DNA from: Verrucomicrobiaceae bacterium
Lineage (GTDB): Bacteria; Verrucomicrobiota; Verrucomicrobiia; Verrucomicrobiales; Verrucomicrobiaceae
Assembly: GCA_016795375.1 (NCBI GenBank)
Contig: JAEUHJ010000024.1
Location: 1-37,853 of the forward strand
Direction of reading: 5' to 3'
Length of the DNA stretch: 37,853 nucleotides
Position numbers and translations under genes: made by a program. Positions 8,012 to 16,123 of the stretch are shown here, piece by piece (position 1 is the first letter of the stretch; each line of letters starts with the position of its first letter). The notes beneath the pieces were generated by a model, which was not told where the DNA came from, did not search any database, and was given only the letters and a program-made list of their open reading frames with translations.

Positions 8012-8722
8012 TCAAAGTTCGGAAAGCAGTTCCTTCAAACGCGCCGCAGGCCACTGGCCGGGGGCGTTCGAGGCTCCAATGAAGCCGTAATTCAACAAAC
8101 TGCCACATTTTGCCAGCACGAGACGCGAAACACGCCCCCACGGCCCCATGCCCATGACGGACAGCCGCAGGCGGTGCGTGCCGCCTGCCAGTTTCATGAG
8201 ACGGGTCAAATCGTCCTGCGTGTTGATGTAGGTGGCGATCTTCACGGCATCGAGTCCGGCCTGCTGGCCGAAATTTACCGCGCCGAGCAGCACGTCGTCG
8301 GCGGGCGTGGCCTGGAAATCGTGGAAGGAACCAATCACCGGCACACCAACGGCCCGCGCCTTCTGGATCGTGCCCTGCATCTGCGTGGCGCTGCGCAATT
8401 CGAGATCGATGAGCGCGGCGAGGTCAATCAAAGGCTCGATCATGGCAGCACGTCCGGCGGCGTCTTCCGAGCCCTGGCCACCTTCCGCCGGATGGCGGGC
8501 GGTCAGGAGCAGCGGAACCGTGTTTTCAGCCAGTTTCGCCCGCAAATCAGCCGTCGAGAGCTTCAGCAAGTCCAGCCGCAGTTCCGCCACATCGCACAAA
8601 GCTGAACGGGCGGCCGGATCAAGACTGGCGAAGTGCTCCAGTGCCGCCGGATCGGAAATCACTCCTACCGCGAGGGGGCGGGAGGACATGAGCAAGTTTT
8701 TGGAGGAAACGAGTTGTGCCAT
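8012..8722 (-). CDS. aroD: Type I 3-dehydroquinate dehydratase
   Basis: A 236-residue cytoplasmic enzyme for the third step of the shikimate pathway, dehydrating 3-dehydroquinate to 3-dehydroshikimate by a Schiff-base mechanism. Visible family features are ELRLD (47-51), LTAR with Arg76, catalytic His134 in SFHDF, and the Schiff-base Lys161 in DAVKIATY. Near the end are the SVMGMGPWGRVSR loop and the GASNAPGQ segment that contact substrate. Length fits the family. An ATG at 8689 (MSSRPLAVG) is an alternative start that would still leave the first barrel strand intact. No other aro genes are adjacent; the downstream partner, one base away, is a peptidoglycan carboxypeptidase. Confidence 0.92.
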   Translation of the reverse strand: MAQLVSSKNLLMSSRPLAVGVISDPAALEHFASLDPAARSALCDVAELRLDLLKLSTADLRAKLAENTVPLLLTARHPAEGGQGSEDAAGRAAMIEPLIDLAALIDLELRSATQMQGTIQKARAVGVPVIGSFHDFQATPADDVLLGAVNFGQQAGLDAVKIATYINTQDDLTRLMKLAGGTHRLRLSVMGMGPWGRVSRLVLAKCGSLLNYGFIGASNAPGQWPAARLKELLSEL

Positions 8723-8741
8723 TGGCTAGGTGGACTATAAT
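8714..8741 (+). promoter_or_regulatory. Possible sigma-70-type promoter for the sugar transferase
   Basis: A perfect TATAAT lies at 8736-8741 in an unusually AT-rich stretch (8736-8768). TTGTGC at 8714-8719 could serve as -35 with 16 bases between. The ATG at 8785 would lie about 37 bases after the start of transcription. Sequence resemblance only. Confidence 0.35.
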
Positions 8742-8784
8742 TTTAACAGTTTTAAACAAATTTTAAGCAATCACAGCCGCCACT

Positions 8785-10179
8785 ATGCTGGGCCGGAAGC
8801 AAGAAATCAATTTGCAGCTCACCGAACTGCTCGACAGCGCCCTGCTGGCGTTCTGTCTTTGGTTCGGACACTTCCTGCGTTCGCAGTTGGTGCCCGTGTT
8901 CATCCCTGACTCGGTGGAGATTCCGCCGCTGGAGAAATTTTACTGGGTGATCGCCGTCGTCGCGCCATTCACGCCCATCGTCCTGGAGGCACGCGGCTTT
9001 TACTCGAACCTCGTGAACAAATCCCCGGGGCATTCCATCCGCCAGTTGACGGAGGCGCTGGTCATCATCGGCATGTGCGTCGCCGTCTGCATGGTGTTCT
9101 TCAAGTGGTCGGTGGAAAGCCGGGCCGTGGTCATTTTTTCGGTGGCCCTGGGCGCGCTCTCACTCCTGCTGCGCGAAGCCTGGCAGCGTGAGATGATCCG
9201 CCGCCGGAGGATTCACGGTAAAGGCCGCGAACGTGTGATCGTCGCGGGGGAGCATGGCGACATCGACGCCTTCCTCGCAGGCATGAGCGCGGGACAGAGC
9301 GCCGAGGTCGAGGTGGTGGACCGTATCGACATCATGCGGCGGCCGGTTTCCGACCTGGTGGCCGCGCTGCACGCGCATTCCACCAGCCGCGTGATCTTCG
9401 CCGCTCAACATGTGCATTTCAGCAAGATCGAGGAGGCCGTGCAGGCCTGCGAGACGGAAGGTGTCGAGGCATGGATCGCCGCCGATTTCTTCCAGACCGC
9501 GATCGCGCGCCCGACTTTCGACGTGCTCGGCGGCCGTTTGATGCTCGTGTTTCACAGCACGCCGCAGGCCTCGTGGGAGCTGCTTTTCAAAGGCATCTTC
9601 GATCGCGTCGGCGCACTCGCCCTGCTGACACTCTCGCTGCCGTTGTGGATCGTGGCGGTCATCGGCATCCGGCTCGGCTCACGCGGTCCGGTTTTTTTCA
9701 AACAGGAGCGCGCAGGACTCTACGGCAAACCTTTCGTCATGTGGAAGTTCCGCACCATGCGCGCCGGCGCGGAGTCGGAACGCGCCACGCTCGAGGCGGG
9801 CAACGAGATGGACGGCCCCGTCTTCAAGATCACCAACGACCCGCGTGTCTTCGCCTTCGGCCGCTGGCTGCGCCGCACCAGCATCGATGAGCTGCCGCAG
9901 CTCATCAACGTGCTGCGCGGCGAGATGAGCCTCGTCGGCCCGCGCCCCCTGCCCGTCTATGAGATTCAGTGCATCGAAAAACATGCGCAGCGCCGCCGTC
10001 TCAGCGTGAAGCCGGGCCTCACCTGCCTGTGGCAGGTCACGGGCCGCAACGGCATCAGGAGCTTCGAGGAGTGGGTCGCGCTCGACCTCAAGTACATCGA
10101 CAACTGGTCGCTGATGCTCGATTTGAAGATTCTCGCGCAAACCCTGCCCGCCGTCCTTCGCGGCAGCGGGGCAAGCTGA
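8785..10179 (+). CDS. Polyprenyl-phosphate sugar-1-phosphate transferase (bacterial sugar transferase family)
   Basis: A 464-residue membrane enzyme of the WcaJ/WbaP-like polyprenyl glycosylphosphotransferase type. It would start an exopolysaccharide or O-antigen repeat by moving a sugar-1-phosphate onto undecaprenyl phosphate. Hydrophobic segments lie at about 15-31, 50-66, 90-107 and 112-128. A Rossmann-like soluble part (145-250) and a further membrane helix (about 272-294) precede the catalytic PF02397 domain. Its hallmark motifs are visible: KQERAGLYGKPF, WKFRTM, the DELPQLINVLRGEMSLVGPRP block (given here as DELPQL, then MSLVGPRP), and PGLTCLWQVTGRN. Length and order are normal. No other polysaccharide biosynthesis genes are adjacent. 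It converges with fabV, whose end is nine bases away. Confidence 0.92.
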   Translation: MLGRKQEINLQLTELLDSALLAFCLWFGHFLRSQLVPVFIPDSVEIPPLEKFYWVIAVVAPFTPIVLEARGFYSNLVNKSPGHSIRQLTEALVIIGMCVAVCMVFFKWSVESRAVVIFSVALGALSLLLREAWQREMIRRRRIHGKGRERVIVAGEHGDIDAFLAGMSAGQSAEVEVVDRIDIMRRPVSDLVAALHAHSTSRVIFAAQHVHFSKIEEAVQACETEGVEAWIAADFFQTAIARPTFDVLGGRLMLVFHSTPQASWELLFKGIFDRVGALALLTLSLPLWIVAVIGIRLGSRGPVFFKQERAGLYGKPFVMWKFRTMRAGAESERATLEAGNEMDGPVFKITNDPRVFAFGRWLRRTSIDELPQLINVLRGEMSLVGPRPLPVYEIQCIEKHAQRRRLSVKPGLTCLWQVTGRNGIRSFEEWVALDLKYIDNWSLMLDLKILAQTLPAVLRGSGAS

Positions 10180-10188
10180 ACGGGCGGG

Positions 10189-11382
10189 TCAAGCCAGCGA
10201 AGGCACGCCGACGCCGGTATCAACATCCGCGTTGTAATCGACACCTTCGAGGCCGAAGCCAAACAGCCGCAGGAAGCTGGACTGGTAGCCTTCAAAATCA
10301 CCGAGCTGCGGGAAGTTTTCCGTGTTCACCTGCTTCCAGCGTTCATCGACGAGCTGCTGCACCTCCGGCGCCATCTCCCAGTCATCGACGCGGATGCGAC
10401 CGGCCTCATCCGGCTGCGGATCGCCGTTGTAGAGGCGTTCGCGGAACAGACGGTCCATCTGCTCGATGCAATCCTCGTGCGTGCCACCGGCCTTCATCAC
10501 CTTGTAGAGCAGCGAGATGTAAAGCGGCACGACCGGAATCGCGGAACTGGCCTGCGTGACGAGCGCCTTGTTCACCGAGACCCACGCCTTGCCCTTCAGC
10601 GGGGCGAGCCTGGCATCGAGCGCACGCTGCGCGCGTTCGAGATCTTCCTTCGCGCGGCCGATGGTGCCGTTCTTGTAAATCGGCCAGGTCACTTCCGGTC
10701 CGATGTAGCTGTAGGCGACGGTTTGCACGCCATTGGCGAGCACTCCGGCGCTTTGCAGCGCGTCAATCCACATTTCCCAGTCCTCGCCGCCCATGACGGC
10801 GACGGTCTGCGCGACCTCGTCGTCGTTCGCCGGCTCGATGGTCACTTCATTGACCACTCCGGTGCCGGTGTTGAGGTTTTTGTTCGTGTAGGACGCGCCG
10901 CCGGTCGGTTTGAGCACGGACTTGAAGACCTCCCCCGTCTTCGGGTGCGTGCGACGTGGCGAGGCGAGGCTGTAAATGACGCAATCCACCTGGCCGAGAT
11001 CCTTTTTGACCGCCTCGACGACTTCCGCCTTCATCGCGTCGGAAAAAGCGTCGCCGTTGAACGAACGTGCGTACAATCCGGCGGCCCTGGCCTCTTTTTC
11101 GAATGCGACGGAGTTGTACCAGCCTGCGGTGCCGCAGCGGTCCGCCTCGCCCGGTTTCTCAAAGAACACGCCGATCGTCGCCGCGTTCGAGCCAAACGCC
11201 GCCGCGATGCGCGAGGCGAGGCCGTAGCCGGTGGAGGAGCCGACCACGAGCACCTTCTTCGGCCCGTTGGCGACGGGACCGCGGTTTTTCACGACGGCGA
11301 TCTGGTCTGCGACATGCCTCGCGCAGCCGGCGGGATGAGCGGTGGTACAGATGAATCCACGGATTTTGGGTGCGACAATCAT
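10189..11382 (-). CDS. fabV: FabV-type trans-2-enoyl-ACP/CoA reductase
   Basis: A 397-residue NADH-dependent enoyl reductase for the last step of each fatty-acid elongation cycle, in the cytoplasm. The FabV N-terminus ([17 protein letters not shown]) and the cofactor motif VGSSTGYG (47-54) are clear. The catalytic Tyr236 and Lys245 are in [10 protein letters not shown], which gives the long Y-x8-K spacing that separates FabV from FabI (Y-x6-K). The C-terminal [10 protein letters not shown] motif is typical. Length is normal for the family. FabV enzymes are known for low sensitivity to triclosan. It lies 159 bases downstream of an alpha/beta hydrolase on the same strand. Confidence 0.96.
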   Translation of the reverse strand: MIVAPKIRGFICTTAHPAGCARHVADQIAVVKNRGPVANGPKKVLVVGSSTGYGLASRIAAAFGSNAATIGVFFEKPGEADRCGTAGWYNSVAFEKEARAAGLYARSFNGDAFSDAMKAEVVEAVKKDLGQVDCVIYSLASPRRTHPKTGEVFKSVLKPTGGASYTNKNLNTGTGVVNEVTIEPANDDEVAQTVAVMGGEDWEMWIDALQSAGVLANGVQTVAYSYIGPEVTWPIYKNGTIGRAKEDLERAQRALDARLAPLKGKAWVSVNKALVTQASSAIPVVPLYISLLYKVMKAGGTHEDCIEQMDRLFRERLYNGDPQPDEAGRIRVDDWEMAPEVQQLVDERWKQVNTENFPQLGDFEGYQSSFLRLFGFGLEGVDYNADVDTGVGVPSLA

Positions 11383-11441
11383 AGCTGGGTGTTTTGAGCG
11401 TTAGCAGTCGCGTGAGTGCTGGCAACTTGTTTTCAAACACC

Positions 11442-11535
11442 GCCCGGCACCGGGCAAAAGAGCCTCACGCGGCCCATCGCCTGCGAAGGCGCAGGAGACT
11501 TGAGACCAAGGATCCGAAACCCGCAAGGGGGGGGG
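11442..11535. other. Two small hairpins and a nine-G run between hydrolase and fabV
   Basis: The 159-base gap 11383-11541 contains no gene. GCCCG (11442-11446) pairs with CGGGC (11451-11455), CCTGCG (11480-11485) pairs with CGCAGG (11490-11495), and nine G residues run from 11527 to 11535. The hairpins could separate the hydrolase message from fabV; neither is followed by a U-tract on the minus strand. Confidence 0.4.
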
Positions 11536-11541
11536 CGCCGG

Positions 11542-12345
11542 TCAATGCTTCAGCAGCCACTCTGTGGTGCGCGGATTGAAATCACCCATCTGTTCCCAGT
11601 GGAAGGCGTGGCCGGCGTTGTCGTAGAGGTGCAGCTCGGCGCCTGGGATGGCCGCGGCGACTTCCTTGCTCATCCATTGCGGAGTGAAGGCGTCGTCCTT
11701 GCCGCCGATGACGAGCGTGGGGCACTTCACCTTCTTGAGATCGTTGAGTGTGTTGTGCGTGACGGCGGCGGCGCCCTGGGCCTCCATGGCATGAACGGGC
11801 TGCGGCGCGGGATTGGTGGCGGCGTCTTTGAGGCCTTGCTGCATGTTGTTCCAGCAGTCGTCGTTGTCGAACCAGGGCTTGGTGAAGATGAGCATCTGCA
11901 CATAGTGCATGAAGTCCTCGGGACGCATGGTGGCCTTGCACTTTTGCAGATGCTGCCAGGTGTAGAGGCCGAAACGGTCCTGCCGCGCCCAGGTACACAT
12001 GAGGATCATGCTTTTCACCTTCTGCGGATGACGCAACGCGAGCTGCTGGGCGATGACGCTGCCGAGCGAGCAGCCGACGACGCGGGCCTTGGCGATGCCG
12101 AGCGCGTCCATCAGGCCGGCGTAATCGTCGGCCATCATCGCGGTGGTGTAGGGGCCGACGGGCTTGTCGGTCTCGCCCACGCCGCGGTTGTCGCCGAGGA
12201 TGCAGCGGAAGTGCTTCTCCCACGCCTGCGCATGCGCGTCCCACACGCCGCCGGGAGCGGTGACACCCATGATGCAGACGAGCGGATCGCCGGCGCCGCG
12301 CTCCTGGTAAAACATCTTGATTCCGTTGGTCTGGACGTGAGGCAT
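11542..12345 (-). CDS. Alpha/beta-fold hydrolase
   Basis: A 267-residue cytoplasmic hydrolase with a complete catalytic triad: nucleophile Ser93 in GCSLGS, an acid at Asp217/Asp218 in GGKDDAFTP, and His246 in NAGHAFHWE. The oxyanion region is VCIMGVTAPGG and the GDNRGVGETDKP loop is typical of the epoxide-hydrolase/esterase/ haloperoxidase-like branch. The substrate cannot be told; esterase, lactonase or haloperoxidase-like activity are all possible. The ATG at 12345 (MPHVQTNGIKMFYQERG) matches how such proteins usually begin; an upstream frame to 12426 adds a Cys/Pro-rich tail without family support and would collide with the divergent promoter region. It is divergent from the HlyD-like adaptor. 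Confidence 0.87.
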   Translation of the reverse strand: MPHVQTNGIKMFYQERGAGDPLVCIMGVTAPGGVWDAHAQAWEKHFRCILGDNRGVGETDKPVGPYTTAMMADDYAGLMDALGIAKARVVGCSLGSVIAQQLALRHPQKVKSMILMCTWARQDRFGLYTWQHLQKCKATMRPEDFMHYVQMLIFTKPWFDNDDCWNNMQQGLKDAATNPAPQPVHAMEAQGAAAVTHNTLNDLKKVKCPTLVIGGKDDAFTPQWMSKEVAAAIPGAELHLYDNAGHAFHWEQMGDFNPRTTEWLLKH

Positions 12346-12476
12346 GGGAGGCGGTTCCTGGTTCGGGTTTCTCAGTTCGAGGTGACAACCTGGATTTGAG
12401 CAGGGAGGCGCGAATGCAACAAGCAAAAATCACCTGCCGCGACGCAAAGGCCGTGCATGATGGGCCTTGCGCCCCC

Positions 12477-13748
12477 ATGTCTGAAGCCAGGAATGAAACC
12501 GTCCATGTCTCCACGCCGCCGTGGGAGGCAAAACGTCCATCGGCACGACGGGGGCTGGCGCGGAAGCTCCTCACCTGGCTGATCGTCGCAGGACTGGCGG
12601 CCGTGGTTTTCTACGCGCTGCAGCCACGGCCCGTCGAAGTGGAGACGGGCGTCGTCACACACGGGCCGCTGACCGTCGATGTGTCCGAGGAGGGCCGGAC
12701 CCGCATCCGCAACCGCTACATAGTCGCCGCGCCGGTGGCCGGCAGCATGCAGCGCGTGACCTTGAAGCCGGGAGACAAGGTGGAGGCGGGCAGGACGGTG
12801 CTCACACGCATCGAGCCGGGGCTGGCACCGCTGCTCGACACACGTGCGCGCGCCCAGGCACAGGCCCGGGTGGACGGCGCGGCTGCGGCCCGCAGCCGCG
12901 CGGCTGAGACCATCGAGATGGCGCGCACGGCGCTGAAATACGCGCTGGCGAATTGGGACCGCGTCAGAAACAACACGGACAAAGGCACGATCAGCGCCAC
13001 GGATCGCGACACGTTTGAGCGCGAGGCGGAAATGAAGGCGCGCGAGGTGCGCGCGGCGGAATTCGCGCTGCAAGTGGCGGACTACGAGCTGGCGCAGGCG
13101 AAAGCGGCCCTGCTGCAAGCCGGAAAGCCGGACGGAGGCGGGGCGGACGTCAATGTGTTCTCGCCCGTGAGCGGCCTCGTGCTGCGCGTGCAGCAGGAAA
13201 GCGCGACGATTGTCACGCCCGGCACGCCGGTTCTTGAAGTCGGAGACCCGGCCGACCTGGAGATCGAGGCGGAAATTCTTTCCCGCGACGCCGTGGTCAT
13301 CCAGCCCGGCGCGGAGGTGACCGTGGAGCAATGGGGTGGCGACAGCCCGCTGAAGGCGCGCGTGCGTCGTGTGGAACCCGCCGCCTTCACAAAGGTGTCC
13401 GCGCTCGGTGTGGAGGAGCAGCGCGTGCTGGTGCTGAGCGATTTCGTGGGGAAGGCCACCGCGCTGAAGACACTGGGAGACCGCTATCGCGTGGAGATAC
13501 GCGTGGCGGTCTGGCACAGCGATGACACGCTGCTGGTACCTGCGGGGGCTTTGTTCCGCGAAGGCAGCGAGTGGAAGACGTTTCTCTTTGATGCTGGCCA
13601 TGTGAAGGCGGTGGCGGTGAAGGCCGGGCGCACGGATGGCAGTCTCACGCAGGTGCTGGAGGGACTCAAATCCGGCGACGAGGTGCTGCTGCATCCTCCG
13701 GACACGGTGAAGGACGGCAGCGTGGTGGTGAAGCGGGAGGCGAAATGA
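12477..13748 (+). CDS. Periplasmic adaptor (membrane fusion) protein, HlyD/RND type
   Basis: A 423-residue inner-membrane-anchored adaptor for an efflux or secretion system. One N-terminal transmembrane helix lies at about 31-49. It is followed by a beta-barrel/lipoyl half (APVAGSMQRVTLKPGDKVEAG), a long alpha-helical hairpin (about 110-205, rich in Ala/Arg/Glu), the second lipoyl half (VFSPVSGLVLRVQQESATIV), and a C-terminal beta-barrel ending in KAGRTDGSLTQVLEGLKSGDEV. That order is standard for the family. No RND pump, ABC transporter or outer-membrane factor gene is adjacent, so its partner must be elsewhere. The ATG at 12477 is preferred; an upstream start at 12396 adds a Cys-containing stretch with no family match. 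The gene ends in a strong hairpin. Confidence 0.88.
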   Translation: MSEARNETVHVSTPPWEAKRPSARRGLARKLLTWLIVAGLAAVVFYALQPRPVEVETGVVTHGPLTVDVSEEGRTRIRNRYIVAAPVAGSMQRVTLKPGDKVEAGRTVLTRIEPGLAPLLDTRARAQAQARVDGAAAARSRAAETIEMARTALKYALANWDRVRNNTDKGTISATDRDTFEREAEMKAREVRAAEFALQVADYELAQAKAALLQAGKPDGGGADVNVFSPVSGLVLRVQQESATIVTPGTPVLEVGDPADLEIEAEILSRDAVVIQPGAEVTVEQWGGDSPLKARVRRVEPAAFTKVSALGVEEQRVLVLSDFVGKATALKTLGDRYRVEIRVAVWHSDDTLLVPAGALFREGSEWKTFLFDAGHVKAVAVKAGRTDGSLTQVLEGLKSGDEVLLHPPDTVKDGSVVVKREAK

Positions 13749-13776
13749 AAAGGCGGCCCCTTGCGAGGCCGCCTTT
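13749..13776. terminator. Bidirectional rho-independent terminator
   Basis: AAAGGCGGCC (13749-13758) and GGCCGCCTTT (13767-13776) form a perfect 10-bp stem around the loop CCTTGCGA. The A/T ends give a short T-run on each strand. It begins right after the adaptor stop codon and faces the converging Gfo/Idh gene, so it can serve both. Confidence 0.8.
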
Positions 13777-13814
13777 GCGGAACTGGATGCGGACGAGGGC
13801 GCCCGTGCGCCGGA

Positions 13815-15161
13815 TCAGACCTTCCAGGCGCCGCGGTAATCACGGGTGAGCCAGGAAGCGTCTCCGCCGCTGAGGTACGCATGCTTCAGCGGATCCCACT
13901 TCTGCGTGCCGCCGTGGTAGTAGGCCTGGTTCATCAGATGGCAGGAGATGACGGTCCCTGCGCCGATGGCGACATCGCAGATGGGCTTCTCACGGGTCTT
14001 GATGCAATCCAGCCAGTCCTGGTGATGATTGGGGGAGTTGTAGAGCTTCACTTTCGCGTCAGTGAGGAAGGTGCGCTCCGCCATGACGACCTCGCGGTCG
14101 AGGCTGGTGCCTTTGGTGTCCTTGCCGAGGAATTCATGCACGACCTTGCCGCCCATGACGAGCTTGAACTTGCCGCGATTGACATGGACCTCGCCGCCCT
14201 CGCCGTGGAAGGAGACGCCGAAGCCGTTGTTGACGTGAGTGAGAGGAATGCCGCTGGCGTAGATGAGCTTCGCTCCCTGCGTGGCCTCATCATGCTTTTC
14301 AGGCGCGATGATCTCGACCGGGCCTTTTTCATCCTCACCAAGCCCCCACTGGGCGATGTCAACGTGATGCGCGCCCCAGTCAGTGACCATGCCGCCGCCG
14401 TACTCGCGTGTGTTGCGCCAGGCGGGAAAGTGATTGTGGACGCCACGCGGACTGAGGATGCTGCTGTAAGGGGCCAGCGGAGCCGGCCCGCACCACAGGT
14501 TCCAGTCGAGACCCGGCTCCATCGGCTCCTCCTTGTTCGCGTTCGGTTTGGCAGGGGAGCCGAACTGCGTCTCGACACGTTGGATTTTGCCGATGACACC
14601 GTTGCGCACGAGCTCGCAGGCGACGCGGAATTCCTTGCTGGAACGCTGCTGCGATCCGGTCTGGAGGACTTTGTTGTTGCTGCGCGTGGCGTCGATGAGC
14701 GCGAGCGCCTCATGGACATTGTGGGTGAGCGGTTTTTCGCAATACACGTCCTTGCCGGCGTTCAGCGCGGCGATGGCGATGATGGCGTGCCAGTGGTCGG
14801 GCGTGGCGATGACGACAGCGTCGATGTCCTTGCGGGCGAGCAGCTCACGGAAGTCGTTGTAGGCCTCGCAGCCTTTGAACGCGGTCTCCTTGTCCTTCGA
14901 GTAGCGTTCAATGACGGTCTTCTTCGCGTTTTCGCGACGGTTCGTGTCCACGTCGCACACGGCGACGACCTGCACCTCTTTGCGGCCGAGGAAGCTGTTG
15001 AGATGACCGCTGTTCATCTTGCCATTGCCGATGAAGCCGAGCGTGAGACGCCCGCCCGGAGCGGTCTCGGCGCTCCAGACGCGGGAAGGCAGGATGAAGG
15101 GGGGCGCGACGCCGGCGACGGCGGCCTGGATGAAGTGACGGCGTGAGGATGCGGTGTGCAT
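13815..15161 (-). CDS. Tat-exported Gfo/Idh/MocA family oxidoreductase (second copy)
   Basis: A 448-residue exported dehydrogenase-like protein. A twin-arginine signal (SSRRHFIQAA, hydrophobic to about residue 28) precedes the Rossmann fold. The nucleotide loop is GNGKMN at 45-50, with Asn where the third Gly of GxGxxG is usual. EKPLTHN is at 142-148 and HVDIAQWGLG follows in the C-terminal domain. The sequence is clearly related to the protein at 2050-3480 in family but not a recent duplicate; the C-terminal halves differ. The start at 15161 is chosen for the Tat signal; the open frame runs upstream to 15449 without any recognisable protein. It converges with the adaptor gene across a strong terminator. 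Substrate unknown. Confidence 0.9.
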   Translation of the reverse strand: MHTASSRRHFIQAAVAGVAPPFILPSRVWSAETAPGGRLTLGFIGNGKMNSGHLNSFLGRKEVQVVAVCDVDTNRRENAKKTVIERYSKDKETAFKGCEAYNDFRELLARKDIDAVVIATPDHWHAIIAIAALNAGKDVYCEKPLTHNVHEALALIDATRSNNKVLQTGSQQRSSKEFRVACELVRNGVIGKIQRVETQFGSPAKPNANKEEPMEPGLDWNLWCGPAPLAPYSSILSPRGVHNHFPAWRNTREYGGGMVTDWGAHHVDIAQWGLGEDEKGPVEIIAPEKHDEATQGAKLIYASGIPLTHVNNGFGVSFHGEGGEVHVNRGKFKLVMGGKVVHEFLGKDTKGTSLDREVVMAERTFLTDAKVKLYNSPNHHQDWLDCIKTREKPICDVAIGAGTVISCHLMNQAYYHGGTQKWDPLKHAYLSGGDASWLTRDYRGAWKV

Positions 15162-15350
15162 GTTCGTGGATGGTGCGGTGATTGCGGGCGGATCATTACT
15201 CGTGTCCCGCCGGATCTCTTGCACCTGGAGTTTGCGCGGCCAATGCAGCCTCCGGGAAATCCGCCGGGAAAGGACTCCATTTTGCCCGCATTGCCCGCGC
15301 CTCATCAGCAATTGACACCTCCGGCATTCTCCAGCTTGACGGGCAAAACC

Positions 15351-15401
15351 ATGAGTTGGGAAATCATCGCCCTCCTGTTCTTGACCGGCCGCAGTGCCGG
15401 G
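15351..15401 (+). pseudogene. Broken 5' end of a TSUP-family permease gene
   Basis: From the ATG at 15351 the frame reads MSWEIIALLFLTGRSAG and then becomes unrelated sequence, stopping at 15474-15476. Twelve of these 17 residues match the start of the intact TSUP permease at 23262 (MSWEVITLLFFAGLSAG). After codon 17 the similarity ends abruptly, so only the first membrane helix start survives. The break coincides with the 3' end of the unidentified minus-strand gene. I infer a remnant left by insertion or deletion. Confidence 0.55.
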
Positions 15402-16014
15402 GATGGAAACAACAAGAGCCGGTGGTGCGGACGCCTGCGAAGATGGCAAGCGAAGACTCAGCCAAGCTCCTCATGACTTCCACGACCTGGATCAAACTGA
15501 GCATCTCCATGATCTTCGTCCGGCTGGGACCGTTCAGGCCGTCCCCATGCTTGGGGGCATGATTTTTGGCGAAAGCCACCGCAAGTTCGTAGCCATGAAC
15601 AGGTGAGTCCGGATACCAGAGCACGATGGCGAAGGCTTTTTCCACGAGGAGAAGATTCCAGTTCTTGATTGTGCGAACGACCGCCCATTGCTGTTTGCGG
15701 TGTTCGCTTTGGAAGTCCCGCATGCGCTCGTACAGGTTTTCCAAAGCTCTTTTGTCCAGATTCGGACTGACTTTTTCCTTCCCGCAGCCCTGGCCGGCCA
15801 AGGCCCGTGCCTCGTCCAGCATCTTCCCGGCCTCGCCCTTCGTCCTGCCCTTCCTGGCGGCGCTGCGCCGGGCGATCCAAACTGCGAACGGCACCAGCCT
15901 GCCTGGCTTCTCGAACCACTCTTTCAGCACGGTGAGACGTGTGAGGCTCGCATTGCCCCTTTCATCAATGTCTTCGATGATTTTGATGAGCTTGTCAGAG
16001 ATGCTGCCTTTCAT
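15364..16014 (-). CDS. Hypothetical protein, unidentified
   Basis: A 216-residue soluble, basic protein that I do not recognise. The N-terminal part (MKGSISDKLIKIIEDIDERG) looks helical, and a Lys/Arg-rich segment (about 45-80) follows. A second region contains KNWNLLLVEKAFAIVLWYP and HGYELAVAFAKNH. There is no signal peptide or membrane helix. The last dozen residues are read from the antisense of the TSUP remnant, so the native C-terminus may be altered. A TTG at 16032 could extend the start by six residues. It sits alone between two exported sugar-related genes and looks like an insertion into this region. Coding status is likely but not certain. Confidence 0.5.
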   Translation of the reverse strand: MKGSISDKLIKIIEDIDERGNASLTRLTVLKEWFEKPGRLVPFAVWIARRSAARKGRTKGEAGKMLDEARALAGQGCGKEKVSPNLDKRALENLYERMRDFQSEHRKQQWAVVRTIKNWNLLLVEKAFAIVLWYPDSPVHGYELAVAFAKNHAPKHGDGLNGPSRTKIMEMLSLIQVVEVMRSLAESSLAIFAGVRTTGSCCFHPRHCGRSRTGGR

Positions 16015-16123
16015 GAGTTCGGTGGTCTTCAAACAGCTCGGTCGAGGAGTTCAGTCAACGGCTTGTTTATCTTCCACCTTCTTCCCTCTTGCCAGCCTTC
16101 GCGCGTTCTGATTGCATCACCGC

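Noticed and set aside
13761..15146. A 461-codon open frame on the plus strand opposite the second Gfo/Idh gene
   Set aside because: It covers a terminator and then runs antisense to a clear Tat-exported oxidoreductase; no motif or signal supports it.
15162..15350. A coding continuation upstream of the second Gfo/Idh gene
   Set aside because: The frame is open to 15449 but the protein it would encode is low in family similarity and includes sequence from the permease remnant; the Tat signal begins at 15161.
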